Shown: positions 1 through 9,242, counted from the stretch's first letter. The stretch: 41,573 nt of DNA from Candidatus Zixiibacteriota bacterium (GCA_020348065.1 CP070742.1:527893-569465); one strand, 5' to 3'. Notes: generated from the sequence alone by a model not told the origin. A program made the numbers and translations.

Positions 1-785
1 ATTAGCCACTGCCAAGTCATTGTCGTCGTCGCCATCGAGGTCAACCGCGAAAACCCCAGCAGGAAAAATCCCGGCCCCGTAATTAACCGCCGCCGGAAAG
101 GTCCCGTCACCGTTATTCAGAAGGACTGAGACATTGAAGGATTCACCATTGGTCACGGCCAGGTCATTGTCGCCATCGCCATCGAGGTCGACCGCGAAAA
201 TCCCAGCAGGATGAGTTCCCGCCCCGTAATTAACCGCCGCCTGGAATGTCCCGTCACCGTTATTCAGAAGCACTGAGACATTGTCTGATTCAGCATTAGC
301 CACGGCCAAGTCATTGTCGCCATCGCCATCGAGGTCAATCGTGAAAACTGAAAGAGGGCCATCCCCGGCCCCGTAATTAACCGCTCCCTGAAATGTCCCG
401 TTACCGTTATTGAGAAGGACTGAGACATTGTTGGAACCATAATTAGCGGCGGCTAAGTCATTGTCGCCATCGCCATCGAGGTCAACCGCGAAAACTGATC
501 GAGGATAATCCCCGGCCCGGTAATTAACCGCTCCCTGAAATGTCCCGTTACCGTTATTCAAAAGGACTGAGACATTGAAGGACAAGGCATTAGCCACGGC
601 CAGGTCATTGTCCCCATCGCCATCGAGGTCAACCGCGAAAACTGAAAGAGGGCCATCCCCGGCCCCGTAATTAACCGCTCCCTGAAATGTCCCGTCACCG
701 TTATTCAGAAGGATTGAGACATCGCCGGAGCCACCATTAGCCACGGCCAGGTCGTTGTCGCCATCGCCATCGAGGTCAGCCGCGA
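1..785 (-). repeat. Tandem 147-bp coding repeats (49-residue VCBS units)
   Basis: The motif complementary to DLDGDGDND recurs about every 147 bases, near positions 33, 180, 326, 472, 618 and 765. Units are close to identical at the DNA level, including the segment for VSVLLNNGDGTFQ. The period is an exact multiple of three, so copy-number change would keep the frame. Confidence 0.85.
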
Positions 786-912
786 AAACTGACTCGGGAC
801 CATGCCCGGTCCCGTAGTCGATCCTGGCATTGAAAAGAGGATCAAAAGCAAAAGCGTTTATCGTCGCTAAAAAGAGTAATATTATGGTCATACCTAAAAT
901 TGAATTTTTCAT
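1..912 (-). CDS. Secreted VCBS/FG-GAP repeat protein, 3' end outside the window
   Basis: The reading frame is open from an ATG at 910-912 to the window edge (304 codons, no stop). The first about 22 residues form a Sec-type signal peptide (MKNS, then a hydrophobic run ending near AFAFD). The rest is a tandem series of 49-residue units, each with the calcium-loop motif DLDGDGDNDLAVAN followed by VSVLLNNGDGTF. This is the VCBS/FG-GAP repeat found in beta-propeller surface proteins. Six full units and the start of a seventh are visible. Such repeats usually serve in adhesion or as a scaffold, and no catalytic domain is seen in this part. The neighbours carry a type IX-like tail, so this protein may too, but its C-terminus is off the window. 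A strong promoter lies at 1003-1031. A GGGAG run about 10 bases before the ATG is a usable ribosome binding site. Confidence 0.88.
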   Translation of the reverse strand, partial: MKNSILGMTIILLFLATINAFAFDPLFNARIDYGTGHGPESVFAADLDGDGDNDLAVANGGSGDVSILLNNGDGTFQGAVNYGAGDGPLSVFAVDLDGDGDNDLAVANALSFNVSVLLNNGNGTFQGAVNYRAGDYPRSVFAVDLDGDGDNDLAAANYGSNNVSVLLNNGNGTFQGAVNYGAGDGPLSVFTIDLDGDGDNDLAVANAESDNVSVLLNNGDGTFQAAVNYGAGTHPAGIFAVDLDGDGDNDLAVTNGESFNVSVLLNNGDGTFPAAVNYGAGIFPAGVFAVDLDGDDDNDLAVAN

Positions 913-1002
913 GATCAAACTCCCATTTTTAAAACGCAACTAAGAAATATGCTTTTCCAAAATACTTCCCCCCGGATATAATTTTCAAATTTATATCAAA
1001 TA

Positions 1003-1031
1003 ATTATAACTAATAATATCTACGTTGTCAA
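1003..1031 (-). promoter_or_regulatory. Consensus sigma-70-type promoter of the VCBS protein gene
   Basis: On the minus strand TTGACA (1026-1031) is followed after exactly 17 bases by TATAAT (1003-1008). Both hexamers match the bacterial housekeeping consensus. A start near 996 would leave a leader of about 84 bases before the ATG at 912. Confidence 0.75.
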
Positions 1032-1088
1032 GTAAAAACGACTTCCTCGATGTAAAAAGGGGCGAATATCAATTCGCCTTAACCGTGG

Positions 1089-1148
1089 CGCCGGGTCACC
1101 CGACCCGGCGCTATTTTCGGGGTAGCTGTCGGGTCGGTGACCCGACAG
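1089..1148. repeat. Pair of perfect GC-rich hairpins
   Basis: Two perfect inverted repeats lie between the promoter of the VCBS gene and the stop codon of the M6 protease gene. One spans 1089-1110 (9-bp arms, 4-base loop), the other 1126-1148 (10-bp arms, 3-base loop). Neither is followed by a T-run, so they are not classical terminators. They may protect the 3' end of the M6 transcript or be REP-like elements. The word GCTGTCGGGT (1125-1134) recurs at 4051-4060. Confidence 0.6.
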
Positions 1149-1160
1149 CACAGATATTTC

Positions 1161-3785
1161 TTATTTCAACAGCGTCATCCGCCGGGTATAAGAACCTTCC
1201 GCCGTCTCCAGACGGTAGAAGTAGATGCCGCTGGTGAATTTATCGCCGTCCCAGCTTATGGTATGCCCTCCGGCTTCTTTGAATTCATTAAGCGGAATAT
1301 CCACGACACGTCCGAGAAGATCGTAGATAACGATTTTTAAGTCGCCCGCTTGCGGCAGGCTGAATGATATATTGGTTGAAGCATTGAACGGATTGGGGTA
1401 GTTCTGGGCGAGCGCGAAATCCTCGGGAATTGCTATTTTTACATCATCCGTCCCGGTGGCGCCCCAGAGAAAACTCAACGCGGCATCGATTATATCCTCG
1501 CGGGTGTTGTATCCCGGATAACCGTTATAAATACCCTCGATGCCGAAACCGATAGTGATGGCGGCGTAATTCCCGGAAACTCCTACTCCCGCGGTATTGC
1601 CCGAGCCGTATTCAAGCATCTCCTGGCCGCCGGGAAAAATGGTTAACGCGTCCATGGAATACTGGTTGCCCGCGCCGCCGTTCCCGGCTGTTAGTACCTG
1701 TAAACCATCAAACGGTGTTCCCGCAACTCCCAACGTCATATGATAACTCTCCGGGCCCTGGTAATCTACCTTAAGATAATCATTCAGCAGAATTATATCA
1801 TTTGCCTCGCCTCGTTCCGATAACCTCTGGACAAAATCCTGGCTGGTAATAAGAAGTCGCGCGCCGAAATTCAGATAATTGATCAAACCGCTGACATCCT
1901 GCGCGGACATCGGCTCCAATCGAGTGTCTCCGGTAAACCAGATGGTGATTAAATACTGATTGAGTATCGATCTTGGGGAACCCTGGGCCGATATATCCCA
2001 GATATGATACGGCAATTCCAGAGTCTCCATAGCATCGGTATAATAAGTATGTTCGTCGAGCCCACCGTCATCGTCCACGAGAAGGATATCGGGATGACCC
2101 ACGAGCACGCTATGCTGGAACTGTTGCTGGTAATCTCCTCCCACTGCGGCAAACGTCAGAGTTAATTCGATGAAACTTACGGGGAAATTCGAATCCACTG
2201 TGAAGACAAATGGATCCGCATCGTTGCCGAAGGGAGTATGGAGAGGCTGCGAACCCATATTGATAATTGAATCGATAAAGGTAATTCCATTTTCCGAACA
2301 GCTTGCGGTAACCACCAGGTCATCCACCTGCGCCCGAACATTCCGCGCCGAAAAAACCAAATCGACCGTTTCCCCGGGATCGGGATATCCGTTATTGTTC
2401 CCCACATTGTCATTAAATAGAACGTCAAGAAGCTCGTAAAGCGGGAGATTATACTCTATTGTCAGATCGGCAAACATGCTGGAATCGGAATCGGAGATAT
2501 TGGCGACAGAGACCTCCGACGGCCCCAGAAAATAATACCAGGCGTCGGGAACCGAGAAATCGTCAAACGTACGGTTGTCGGACGTACCCGGCCAGGGATC
2601 ACCGGCATCGGAACCGCTGTTGTTTTCAAGATGGAACTCGCCGTCAGCCTGTTCCACGGCAACCTTATAATGGTTTTGGTTACTATTGTTGGGAACGGTT
2701 TCGTCAACATGATATATCAGGAGGCCTTCACCCGGCAGGCTCATATCGAAACCTATCCATCTCCGATTTTCAACCAGGAAATATTCATATGTGGGAATAC
2801 CGAGAGCGAATAGCTGGTATATATCGGGATCATGTTCGACAGCGTCTATTTGCTCCTGATCCATTCTTGCCTGCACAACATATGGGGTTACCCAGCCCAG
2901 AGCCGTTTTGCTCCAGGCGTCAAAATGCACGGGACGCGCGCCGCCACCACCCCATGAACCTCGGGACATCATCGACCACATACCGCAACCATCGGAATCG
3001 TAGTCATAATCATATAAATCCGGCAGGCCCAGTACATGACCCAATTCATGACAGAAGACACCAATGGTTACGAGCTGGTTTAAACCGGCCTCCTCCGGCT
3101 CCATCGAATAGTGGTAAACGGTAACCCCATCCACCGGTACGGGGTAACTGGTAAAATAGGCGTGGGAATGAACATGATTAAAATTCCCTGTGGATTCGTA
3201 TCCCGGACCGGCATGTATAACAAACAGAGCGTCAACCTGAAGATCGCCGTCATTGTCATACATCGAGAAATCCACATCCGGATCGGCTGTCAGGACGGCA
3301 TCCTCGGTCAATCTTTGTGCGTTTCGCGGGTAATCCCCGAAACCGCGTTGACCATCAACATAATAGGCATACAGTTCCGGCATTCTATACCATTGCGTAA
3401 CCTGGCCCGTAAGATATACCTGTCCATAGGATGTTTCGAAATAGTAGTCCGTCATACTCCCGAAAGGAGTATAATCCCACGAGAAAAGCAACGTATCGAA
3501 ATCCTCGGGAACAGTATTAAGCCCGTTTTCATGCGGCATATCGTCGAAATCAACCAGAATTATCAAACAGTTCAAGGTGTCTACATCATCCGTCACGCCA
3601 AAACGATACGGATCTGGATTAGCTTCCCATACTCCCCTCTCGCGGGCGATTTTGTCCTGAAGTACAATCTCGCCCAGCTGGCCGTTAGCCTTCAAGAGCC
3701 TTACTATTTCCGGCGAAATGCTTACCCCCAGAGCTGAATTGATAATCAGAATGGCTAAAAATACCGCGAAGAGTTTAGTTTTCAT
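1161..3785 (-). CDS. Secreted M6-family metalloprotease with type IX-like sorting tail
   Basis: This is an 874-residue exported zinc protease of the immune inhibitor A (M6) family. Residues 1-20 form a signal peptide. The zinc site is HELGH at 246-250, continuing as VLGLPD. A Met-containing segment GMWSMMSRG lies near 268-276, as expected for metzincin-like M6 enzymes. A segment near residues 595-700 starts ILLVDDDGG and contains IWFTGDTRLEP; this is an accessory alpha/beta domain common in secreted proteases of this group. The end carries the sorting tail: QNYPNPFNASTNISFSLP, then SGIYFYRL, finishing TRRMTLLK. By homology it would degrade extracellular protein. A promoter lies at 3821-3848 and GGGGAGG is a strong ribosome binding site. 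No intrinsic terminator follows, only the hairpin at 1126-1148. Confidence 0.92.
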   Translation of the reverse strand: MKTKLFAVFLAILIINSALGVSISPEIVRLLKANGQLGEIVLQDKIARERGVWEANPDPYRFGVTDDVDTLNCLIILVDFDDMPHENGLNTVPEDFDTLLFSWDYTPFGSMTDYYFETSYGQVYLTGQVTQWYRMPELYAYYVDGQRGFGDYPRNAQRLTEDAVLTADPDVDFSMYDNDGDLQVDALFVIHAGPGYESTGNFNHVHSHAYFTSYPVPVDGVTVYHYSMEPEEAGLNQLVTIGVFCHELGHVLGLPDLYDYDYDSDGCGMWSMMSRGSWGGGGARPVHFDAWSKTALGWVTPYVVQARMDQEQIDAVEHDPDIYQLFALGIPTYEYFLVENRRWIGFDMSLPGEGLLIYHVDETVPNNSNQNHYKVAVEQADGEFHLENNSGSDAGDPWPGTSDNRTFDDFSVPDAWYYFLGPSEVSVANISDSDSSMFADLTIEYNLPLYELLDVLFNDNVGNNNGYPDPGETVDLVFSARNVRAQVDDLVVTASCSENGITFIDSIINMGSQPLHTPFGNDADPFVFTVDSNFPVSFIELTLTFAAVGGDYQQQFQHSVLVGHPDILLVDDDGGLDEHTYYTDAMETLELPYHIWDISAQGSPRSILNQYLITIWFTGDTRLEPMSAQDVSGLINYLNFGARLLITSQDFVQRLSERGEANDIILLNDYLKVDYQGPESYHMTLGVAGTPFDGLQVLTAGNGGAGNQYSMDALTIFPGGQEMLEYGSGNTAGVGVSGNYAAITIGFGIEGIYNGYPGYNTREDIIDAALSFLWGATGTDDVKIAIPEDFALAQNYPNPFNASTNISFSLPQAGDLKIVIYDLLGRVVDIPLNEFKEAGGHTISWDGDKFTSGIYFYRLETAEGSYTRRMTLLK

Positions 3786-3820
3786 TTATCCTCCCCGTGT
3801 AATCGCGCTTTCTTTTTTTC

Positions 3821-3848
3821 ATAATACATTAATAATAATAAATGTCAA
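3821..3848 (-). promoter_or_regulatory. Sigma-70-type promoter of the M6 protease gene
   Basis: On the minus strand TTGACA (3843-3848) is followed after 16 bases by TATTAT (3821-3826). The predicted start lies about 30 bases before the ATG and just ahead of the GGGGAGG ribosome binding site. Confidence 0.6.
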
Positions 3849-3891
3849 GCAGGATTTTCATTTATTCTATTGAATCGCAACATGTTATAAA

Positions 3892-4050
3892 TCAATCCCT
3901 TACATTGTGCCCGAGCCGAAACATAGTGTCGGATTCATCCTTATTCCTCGCTTGATTTATTAGTTGAAGCATCTTATCGGATTCTGCAATCGGAAGACTA
4001 CAGGCGAAATTCCGACAAACGTATGCCGTCGCTATGCCGTTTATGCCGGC
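3892..4050 (-). pseudogene. C-terminal remnant of a YyaL/SPATA20-type thioredoxin-domain protein
   Basis: A short minus-strand reading frame ends here with about 50 codons containing ATAYVCRNFACSLP and then SDKMLQLI. This closely resembles the very C-terminus of the large thioredoxin-domain (DUF255, YyaL/SPATA20) proteins, which typically end with a motif like TAYVCxxFxCxxP. The rest of the about 650-700-residue protein is missing. Similarity stops at about 4044, where a GC-rich repeat-like word (4051-4060) begins. I read this as a gene fragment left after deletion. The identification rests on memory of the family and was not checked by a search. Confidence 0.5.
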
Positions 4051-4420
4051 GCTGTCGGGTGATCCGGCGCTACGGCTTGTCCGGCCCTTACAACTGTTAC
4101 GGCGAAGGCTTTTCTTTCTCTCCCTCATCTTCCGGCGGCTCCAGAAGATGGGGGTATTATGCCTGGTTACCAAGCGCCAGCCTTTTTATTGCCTGTTTTA
4201 AGTTAAATTGGGTTATAAAAAGAGTTTTAGAAGGTATCCTGCGATTAATATTCAACATTTACCGAATCATGCCATTCCTACCTAAAAACTGCGCCGCTTG
4301 AAGTTAATTAATCTTAAAACCGGGTTTTTCAACAAACCCGCCGCTTGGTAACCAGCAGGAAAACCATAGAGGTCGATCTAAGATCTACTCGAATGGGGAC
4401 GAATGATGTCTGTCCGTACA
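4051..4420. other. Non-coding gap with repeat-like words
   Basis: No convincing gene is seen. The stretch starts with a GC-rich hairpin-like segment (about 4046-4070) that shares a 10-base word with 1125-1134. The 14-mer CTGGTTACCAAGCG lies at 4163-4176 and its exact reverse complement at 4342-4355, so the two copies face each other across about 165 bp. The arrangement resembles a small degenerate mobile element, but no transposase-like frame is present. Confidence 0.4.
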
Positions 4421-4452
4421 AAATTAAAAGCCCCCTGCTTCCGCATGGGGGC
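4421..4452 (-). terminator. Intrinsic terminator of the S8 protease gene
   Basis: On the minus strand a GCCCCC/GGGGGC stem, extended by three pairs past a bulge (4430-4452), is followed by TTTTAATTT (4421-4429). It lies about 30 bases after the stop codon at 4481. Confidence 0.8.
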
Positions 4453-4480
4453 CCGGCACAAAGAAGGACGCATATATCGT

Positions 4481-7345
4481 TTATTTCAAATATAACATCT
4501 TTCTTACAGCTTTATTATTCCCAGTAACCCTGGCGAAATATATCCCGGCGGAAACATCGTTGCTCGATCGATCCGAACCATCCCACACCACGCTGTTGCC
4601 GCCGTTCAACGAGATACTCTTTACCAACCGGCCGGCGATATCGTAAATCTCCACCGATTGATTGATATCCGCATGACCGGAAAGCTCTATTACGGTGCTG
4701 CCGTTGAAAGGATTGGGGTAATTGGTCAATAATTCATACGATTCTGGGACTAGTTGTTCCGACATCACCCCGGTAAAATTCGGATACATCAAAAATGACA
4801 TGCTCGCGTTGTTAATAAGTTCATTCAGATTGTTCCCGGCCACAAACGAAAACGCCGCCACCTCCGACTGACCGTCCGGTATCTGATAAGGCCCCATAGT
4901 CAGAAGATGCGAATAATTACCCGGCGCGCCGTAGGAGACGTTCTGGAACCCGGACGTCATCAGACCGAATTTCTCGGCGTTGGTAAAACCGTCTATCAGA
5001 TCAATATAATTATCGATGGCGGCGTATGATGATGCGGGCGAGGTAATCGCTTTGATTCCCACAGAAACTCCCGAAAATAAATCGCTCACATACCCCAGCG
5101 ATTCGTAATCGATATAACCGACTATATCGTCACTTCCCGATGATAACGGCAGATCCCAGTCGCAGAACAAACCGATATATAATGACGGGATATCATCGCC
5201 GGAATTATTCATAATGGTGAACTCGGTAATCACGAACGGATAAGCATTCGAGCCTGTAAAACAGAAGTTCCTCTGGGTAACAGAGAGCCCTATGGGAAAC
5301 TCTGCGGCATTGTCGGAATAGGCCGCGAAACCGTCCTGGTCGGAATAGAAACCCGGCTCTATTATCCGCGGATATCCAGCCGGAAGAGGCTCGAAATCGT
5401 TATCGGTAATATATAGACTTGACGAATAGGCCCCATCGGATACCCTGTATGAATCGGTCGCCAAAAGCAGCGAACCATTTCTGAGAAAGTCGGGGCCCGC
5501 AGTTGGAAAACGAAATCCGGCCGCTCCCATAGGATTCGCCGAATCATCGCCCAGGCCGAATTGCCCGATATTTGAAAATCCGAACGATAACGAACCGTTG
5601 TCATGATTTGCCGTACCGGGATAAATGTCTCCGCCGACGGTTATATGAAAATCTATCGTTTTGGTTTGACCGCTATAAGCAAACGATATTCTGAATGGTA
5701 TCCGGTCACCCTCGACAAAATCCTGTCCAACAGATATGTCCCAGGATCCGACCGTCATGGTGTCGATATGATCGAAGAATCCGACATCGATACTGCCGCT
5801 TAGAACCCAGGCATAAGGATGGAGAGACGTAAGGCTCACGTTTATATTGCTTGCCGGGCGTCCAAGATTTTCCAGAACCAGATCGAGCCCAAAAGACTCG
5901 CCCGGATCGACGATTCCATTACCCGATATATCAACCGAAACTATGGTCGGGAATAAACCGGCGGGAGGCGGCATGAAATAAAGGGCTTTTCTTATATCGA
6001 TGACTCCCCAACCATAATTATTATCCTCACCCTGCGTCCCCAGGTCTCTGGCCGAAAACATCAAGGCCTCTTTGATCTGCGCCGGACTGGCGCTGGGATT
6101 GAATTGCCTTAGTATCGCCACTGCTCCAGAAACGTGCGGAGTTGCCATTGACGTGCCCGACATGGAAACGTATCCCCCGGTCCGGCTGGCGGATCTTATG
6201 CTTACGCCCGGCGCGGTAACTTCCGGTTTGACGGTAACACCGTCGCAACCTGACGGGCCCCGGCTGGAAAATGAGGCGACGCTTAAGAGCGGGTCGCCGG
6301 GATTTATTGCCCCCACGGAAAAACAGTTGTAATCTGTGGCTATCCTGTCGGCGGGTGTCCGTATCGTGCCCTGATAGGGCCCCTCATTTCCGGCGGCAAA
6401 AAGGCAAACGATTCCCGCGGCCTCGAGATTATCCACCGCGTCCCAGAAAGTCCTGTCACAGGCGGAATAATAACCAAGCGGAATGCCCCAGGAGTTGTTG
6501 ACAACGTCCGGTACATCATCGGTCGTCGAGGGATCGCCGTCGGGATCGGCGGCCCACTCGAACGCCAGCAGAATATCAGCTATGGTTCTCACGATTCCGC
6601 CGCCTCTATCCACCACGCCCGCCGCGATCCATTGAGCCCCGGGTGCGACGCCGATTGTATCTCCTCCGCTGGACCCCACCATTGTACCCATGGTATGCGT
6701 TCCATGACCATTATTATCTATGGGGTATGTGGTACTGGTGTAAGGATCGAACCAGCATTCCGATGCCGACCCGCCGTTGTTACCCCTGTATTTCGACATT
6801 AATGCGGGATGATTTCCGAATACCCCGGTGTCGAAATTGCAGACCAGGCTGCCCGTTCCGTCAAGCCCGATTTCCCAGACCTCCGGCGTCTTAACGATTC
6901 TTATACCGGATTCAATACCGGCCGTTGATGTGGTCGCCTCTTCCACCGCGACCGGCTCAATCAAAACGATAGGCGTATTTTCAAATGTAGTCTCGACATC
7001 GAGCCTGGAACTTAATTCATTCAACGCCGCGGGACTGCCGGAGACATAAACCACGTTGGCGATCCAGAACCTTCTATAGGAATCAATTAAACCTTTTGAT
7101 TTCAGCAGTTCGAGCCGGGCGATAAAACCGGACTGCGACCCCGTGGCCCGCGCTCTCAGATTCTCGATAACATCTTTATGCCCGGAAATTTTATCTCCGA
7201 CTTTCGCGTACGCCGAAAGGGAAGGGCCGGTCGTCCTCAATCGAAAGAAAGCCGAATCGGCCAAGGCTATATTGGATAGGACTAAAATGCCCGCAATCAA
7301 ATAAGGTATATTAAAATAATTTTTAATTTTCAATAATCCTCTCAT
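4481..7345 (-). CDS. Secreted subtilisin-like S8 protease with type IX-like sorting tail
   Basis: This is a 954-residue subtilase. The N-terminus is hydrophobic (residues 12-30). Residues about 70-135 look like an I9-type inhibitory propeptide. The catalytic triad is visible: D172 in NFDTGV, H214 in NGHGTHTMGT and S399 in GTSMATPHVSGA. The oxyanion Asn is in AAGNEGP near 320. After the protease domain (to about residue 455) come Ig-like regions, including the segment VDISGNGIVDPGESF. The protein ends with TNYPNPFNGSTVIELSG and finally VRKMLYLK. By family it is an extracellular serine endopeptidase exported by Sec and probably anchored or secreted by a type IX-like route. A terminator follows. 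A TTGACA lies 85-90 bases upstream, but no convincing -10 was found. Confidence 0.93.
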   Translation of the reverse strand: MRGLLKIKNYFNIPYLIAGILVLSNIALADSAFFRLRTTGPSLSAYAKVGDKISGHKDVIENLRARATGSQSGFIARLELLKSKGLIDSYRRFWIANVVYVSGSPAALNELSSRLDVETTFENTPIVLIEPVAVEEATTSTAGIESGIRIVKTPEVWEIGLDGTGSLVCNFDTGVFGNHPALMSKYRGNNGGSASECWFDPYTSTTYPIDNNGHGTHTMGTMVGSSGGDTIGVAPGAQWIAAGVVDRGGGIVRTIADILLAFEWAADPDGDPSTTDDVPDVVNNSWGIPLGYYSACDRTFWDAVDNLEAAGIVCLFAAGNEGPYQGTIRTPADRIATDYNCFSVGAINPGDPLLSVASFSSRGPSGCDGVTVKPEVTAPGVSIRSASRTGGYVSMSGTSMATPHVSGAVAILRQFNPSASPAQIKEALMFSARDLGTQGEDNNYGWGVIDIRKALYFMPPPAGLFPTIVSVDISGNGIVDPGESFGLDLVLENLGRPASNINVSLTSLHPYAWVLSGSIDVGFFDHIDTMTVGSWDISVGQDFVEGDRIPFRISFAYSGQTKTIDFHITVGGDIYPGTANHDNGSLSFGFSNIGQFGLGDDSANPMGAAGFRFPTAGPDFLRNGSLLLATDSYRVSDGAYSSSLYITDNDFEPLPAGYPRIIEPGFYSDQDGFAAYSDNAAEFPIGLSVTQRNFCFTGSNAYPFVITEFTIMNNSGDDIPSLYIGLFCDWDLPLSSGSDDIVGYIDYESLGYVSDLFSGVSVGIKAITSPASSYAAIDNYIDLIDGFTNAEKFGLMTSGFQNVSYGAPGNYSHLLTMGPYQIPDGQSEVAAFSFVAGNNLNELINNASMSFLMYPNFTGVMSEQLVPESYELLTNYPNPFNGSTVIELSGHADINQSVEIYDIAGRLVKSISLNGGNSVVWDGSDRSSNDVSAGIYFARVTGNNKAVRKMLYLK

Positions 7346-7559
7346 TCTCCGATATAGATGATCAAAAAAAATGCCGTTTGAAAATGCCTTTCCCGGGTAA
7401 AATTGGCCAAAGCCAACTTATTGAAATACTGTCAATTACGAAAAAAGACTCGCAACCTATAACGGGAAAGAAGGGAAATTCAATATTTTATTATGCACGA
7501 TTTTGCATATAATTGCTGTATAGAATATAATTAAATTTCAGAATAATCTGGGAGAATTA

Positions 7560-9242
7560 TTACTTTAAAAGGACCATTTTCTCAACCTGAGAGCAATTTC
7601 CTGCTCTCAGCCTGCAAAAATAGATTCCCGATGATACTCGATTTCCATAATCGTCAGAACCATCCCAGGAAACCACATTTTCCCCGGCGCTAATTTTGCC
7701 GTTGATGACGGTTCTTACTTTACGGCCGCCCAAATCGAAAATTTCTATTTCGACGTTTCCCGAAGCCGGCGCCAGGAATCGGATCTCGGTTGACGAATTA
7801 AACGGATTGGGAAAATTGCTCAGAAGTTCGAAATCCGACCAGTTTTTTTTCGCATCGGGATCATCGGAGAATATCGATGTCATACTTACGCCGAAAGCTC
7901 TCATGATAAAATCGGCGCTGTTAACAGGGATCCAGCCGGTGGTATCGGTATAGCGTTTGGAGCGGTAATCTGGCGAGAAGGTGTCTACTCCAACTCCCGG
8001 CGAACCCGGATTGTTTATTCTCCAGTGAAAAACCATCCAGAAATCGCCCTGCTCAATCTGCGGTTGTTGCGCTTCAGGAATAAAAAGAATCGCCCAATCT
8101 TCTGCGTTTCTGAATATCTCATAGGGTCCGGTAATAGGCGTCCCCGGTATCCCGGAATTATCCTCGTTTATGGTTATATTAAAAGACATGGTGTCATCCA
8201 CCATAACCCGCGCCCCGGTTATTCTGATAGGATATTCATCGGGAGTTATTCTCAGGCCGAATTTATTGTTGTCCCAGACGCTTCCCACTATCCAGAACGA
8301 TTCCGGGGTGCCGTCGTCATAAGATATTTCATGGCCGTCGACGATCCGGAGCGTGAATGGATTTTCCGGACCGCCTTCAGGAAACATTCCCGTATTTTGA
8401 TTCTGGGAATTATCGGTAGCGGAAACATAATAATAAACGGTCAACCCTATGGGCTGTGACGGAATTTCGGCGGACCAGGTATCGCCCGAAACATTGTTCA
8501 TTACGATTTCAACATAATTCAGGCTGTCCGGAGAATAAAAAACTGAGGCTGACAGCACGCCGCTTGCATCCGAAATTTCCGCGTTTATCTCATACGATTG
8601 TTCCACCGAAAATCCTAAAACTCGCGGCAGGCATTCAATTGTCGGAGGATCGTTATCACTGGTATAATAATTCACATAGGCTCTTATATTTAGATCATGA
8701 GCCCCGATAACGGTCCACTCCCCTCCCGGGACCTTATAGCTTGATCTTCCCGTGCCCCCGTTGTTATCGAGCGCCGTGTACGGCGGAGGGGCCTGAGCGT
8801 ATTCCAACGCAACGTGGAAATTAGAATTGTTCACATCAATCGGCGACGGGAGATTTATTCTCTGTCGAGTGAGATTTCCCCATAATGTCTCGATCATGGG
8901 GGTTATTAAATCGCCTCCCGGCGTCCCGGCGCTGTCGCCAAATATATGTATAATTCCGTTTCCAGAGCCCAGGTAAGTAACCGCCTCGATCGCAACCAGA
9001 GAACAGGCTTCAAGCGGCGTAAACCTTACATCAAATAGCGTCCCGGGCTCAGTCAAATTCTGGAGGTAGACCGACGGATTGCTGTCATAGGCGATTATAT
9101 CCTCCGTTATCTCACAGGGAGTCCCGATAATACCGGATAAATATGACATATTATAAGATGTCCCGGAGATTTCGCCGTAAAAAATTAAAAGGAGGATAAA
9201 GGCATTTAGCGCTATGATTGTTCCCGCATTTCTCATCGACAA
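7560..9242 (-). CDS. Secreted protein of unknown function with type IX-like sorting tail
   Basis: This 560-residue protein has a hydrophobic N-terminus (about residues 7-27). No catalytic motif is recognised. Residues about 45-200 form a beta-rich domain with a phrase pattern (FGDSAGTPGGDLI, then FHVALEYAQ) typical of uncharacterised extracellular domains in this group. An Ig-like segment follows near 205-305 (DNDPPTIECLP, VYYYVSATDNSQNQ), then a second copy of the first kind of domain (about 310-455; GIPGTPITGPYEI, DFWMVFHWR). The tail is SNFPNPFNSSTEIRFLAP, then SSGIYFCRL, ending VEKMVLLK. Here the usual NYPNPFN is NFPNPFN. It probably acts outside the cell, in binding or as structural material. 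No terminator is seen after it. Confidence 0.85.
   Translation of the reverse strand: MSMRNAGTIIALNAFILLLIFYGEISGTSYNMSYLSGIIGTPCEITEDIIAYDSNPSVYLQNLTEPGTLFDVRFTPLEACSLVAIEAVTYLGSGNGIIHIFGDSAGTPGGDLITPMIETLWGNLTRQRINLPSPIDVNNSNFHVALEYAQAPPPYTALDNNGGTGRSSYKVPGGEWTVIGAHDLNIRAYVNYYTSDNDPPTIECLPRVLGFSVEQSYEINAEISDASGVLSASVFYSPDSLNYVEIVMNNVSGDTWSAEIPSQPIGLTVYYYVSATDNSQNQNTGMFPEGGPENPFTLRIVDGHEISYDDGTPESFWIVGSVWDNNKFGLRITPDEYPIRITGARVMVDDTMSFNITINEDNSGIPGTPITGPYEIFRNAEDWAILFIPEAQQPQIEQGDFWMVFHWRINNPGSPGVGVDTFSPDYRSKRYTDTTGWIPVNSADFIMRAFGVSMTSIFSDDPDAKKNWSDFELLSNFPNPFNSSTEIRFLAPASGNVEIEIFDLGGRKVRTVINGKISAGENVVSWDGSDDYGNRVSSGIYFCRLRAGNCSQVEKMVLLK

Noticed and set aside
2459-3124. Long plus-strand frame of 221 codons
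   Set aside because: It lies opposite the M6 protease gene and is rich in Arg, Pro and Asn with no domain pattern, as expected for a shadow frame.
7380-7440. Promoter of the S8 protease gene from a TTGACA near 7430
   Set aside because: No acceptable -10 element lies 15-19 bases downstream on the minus strand.
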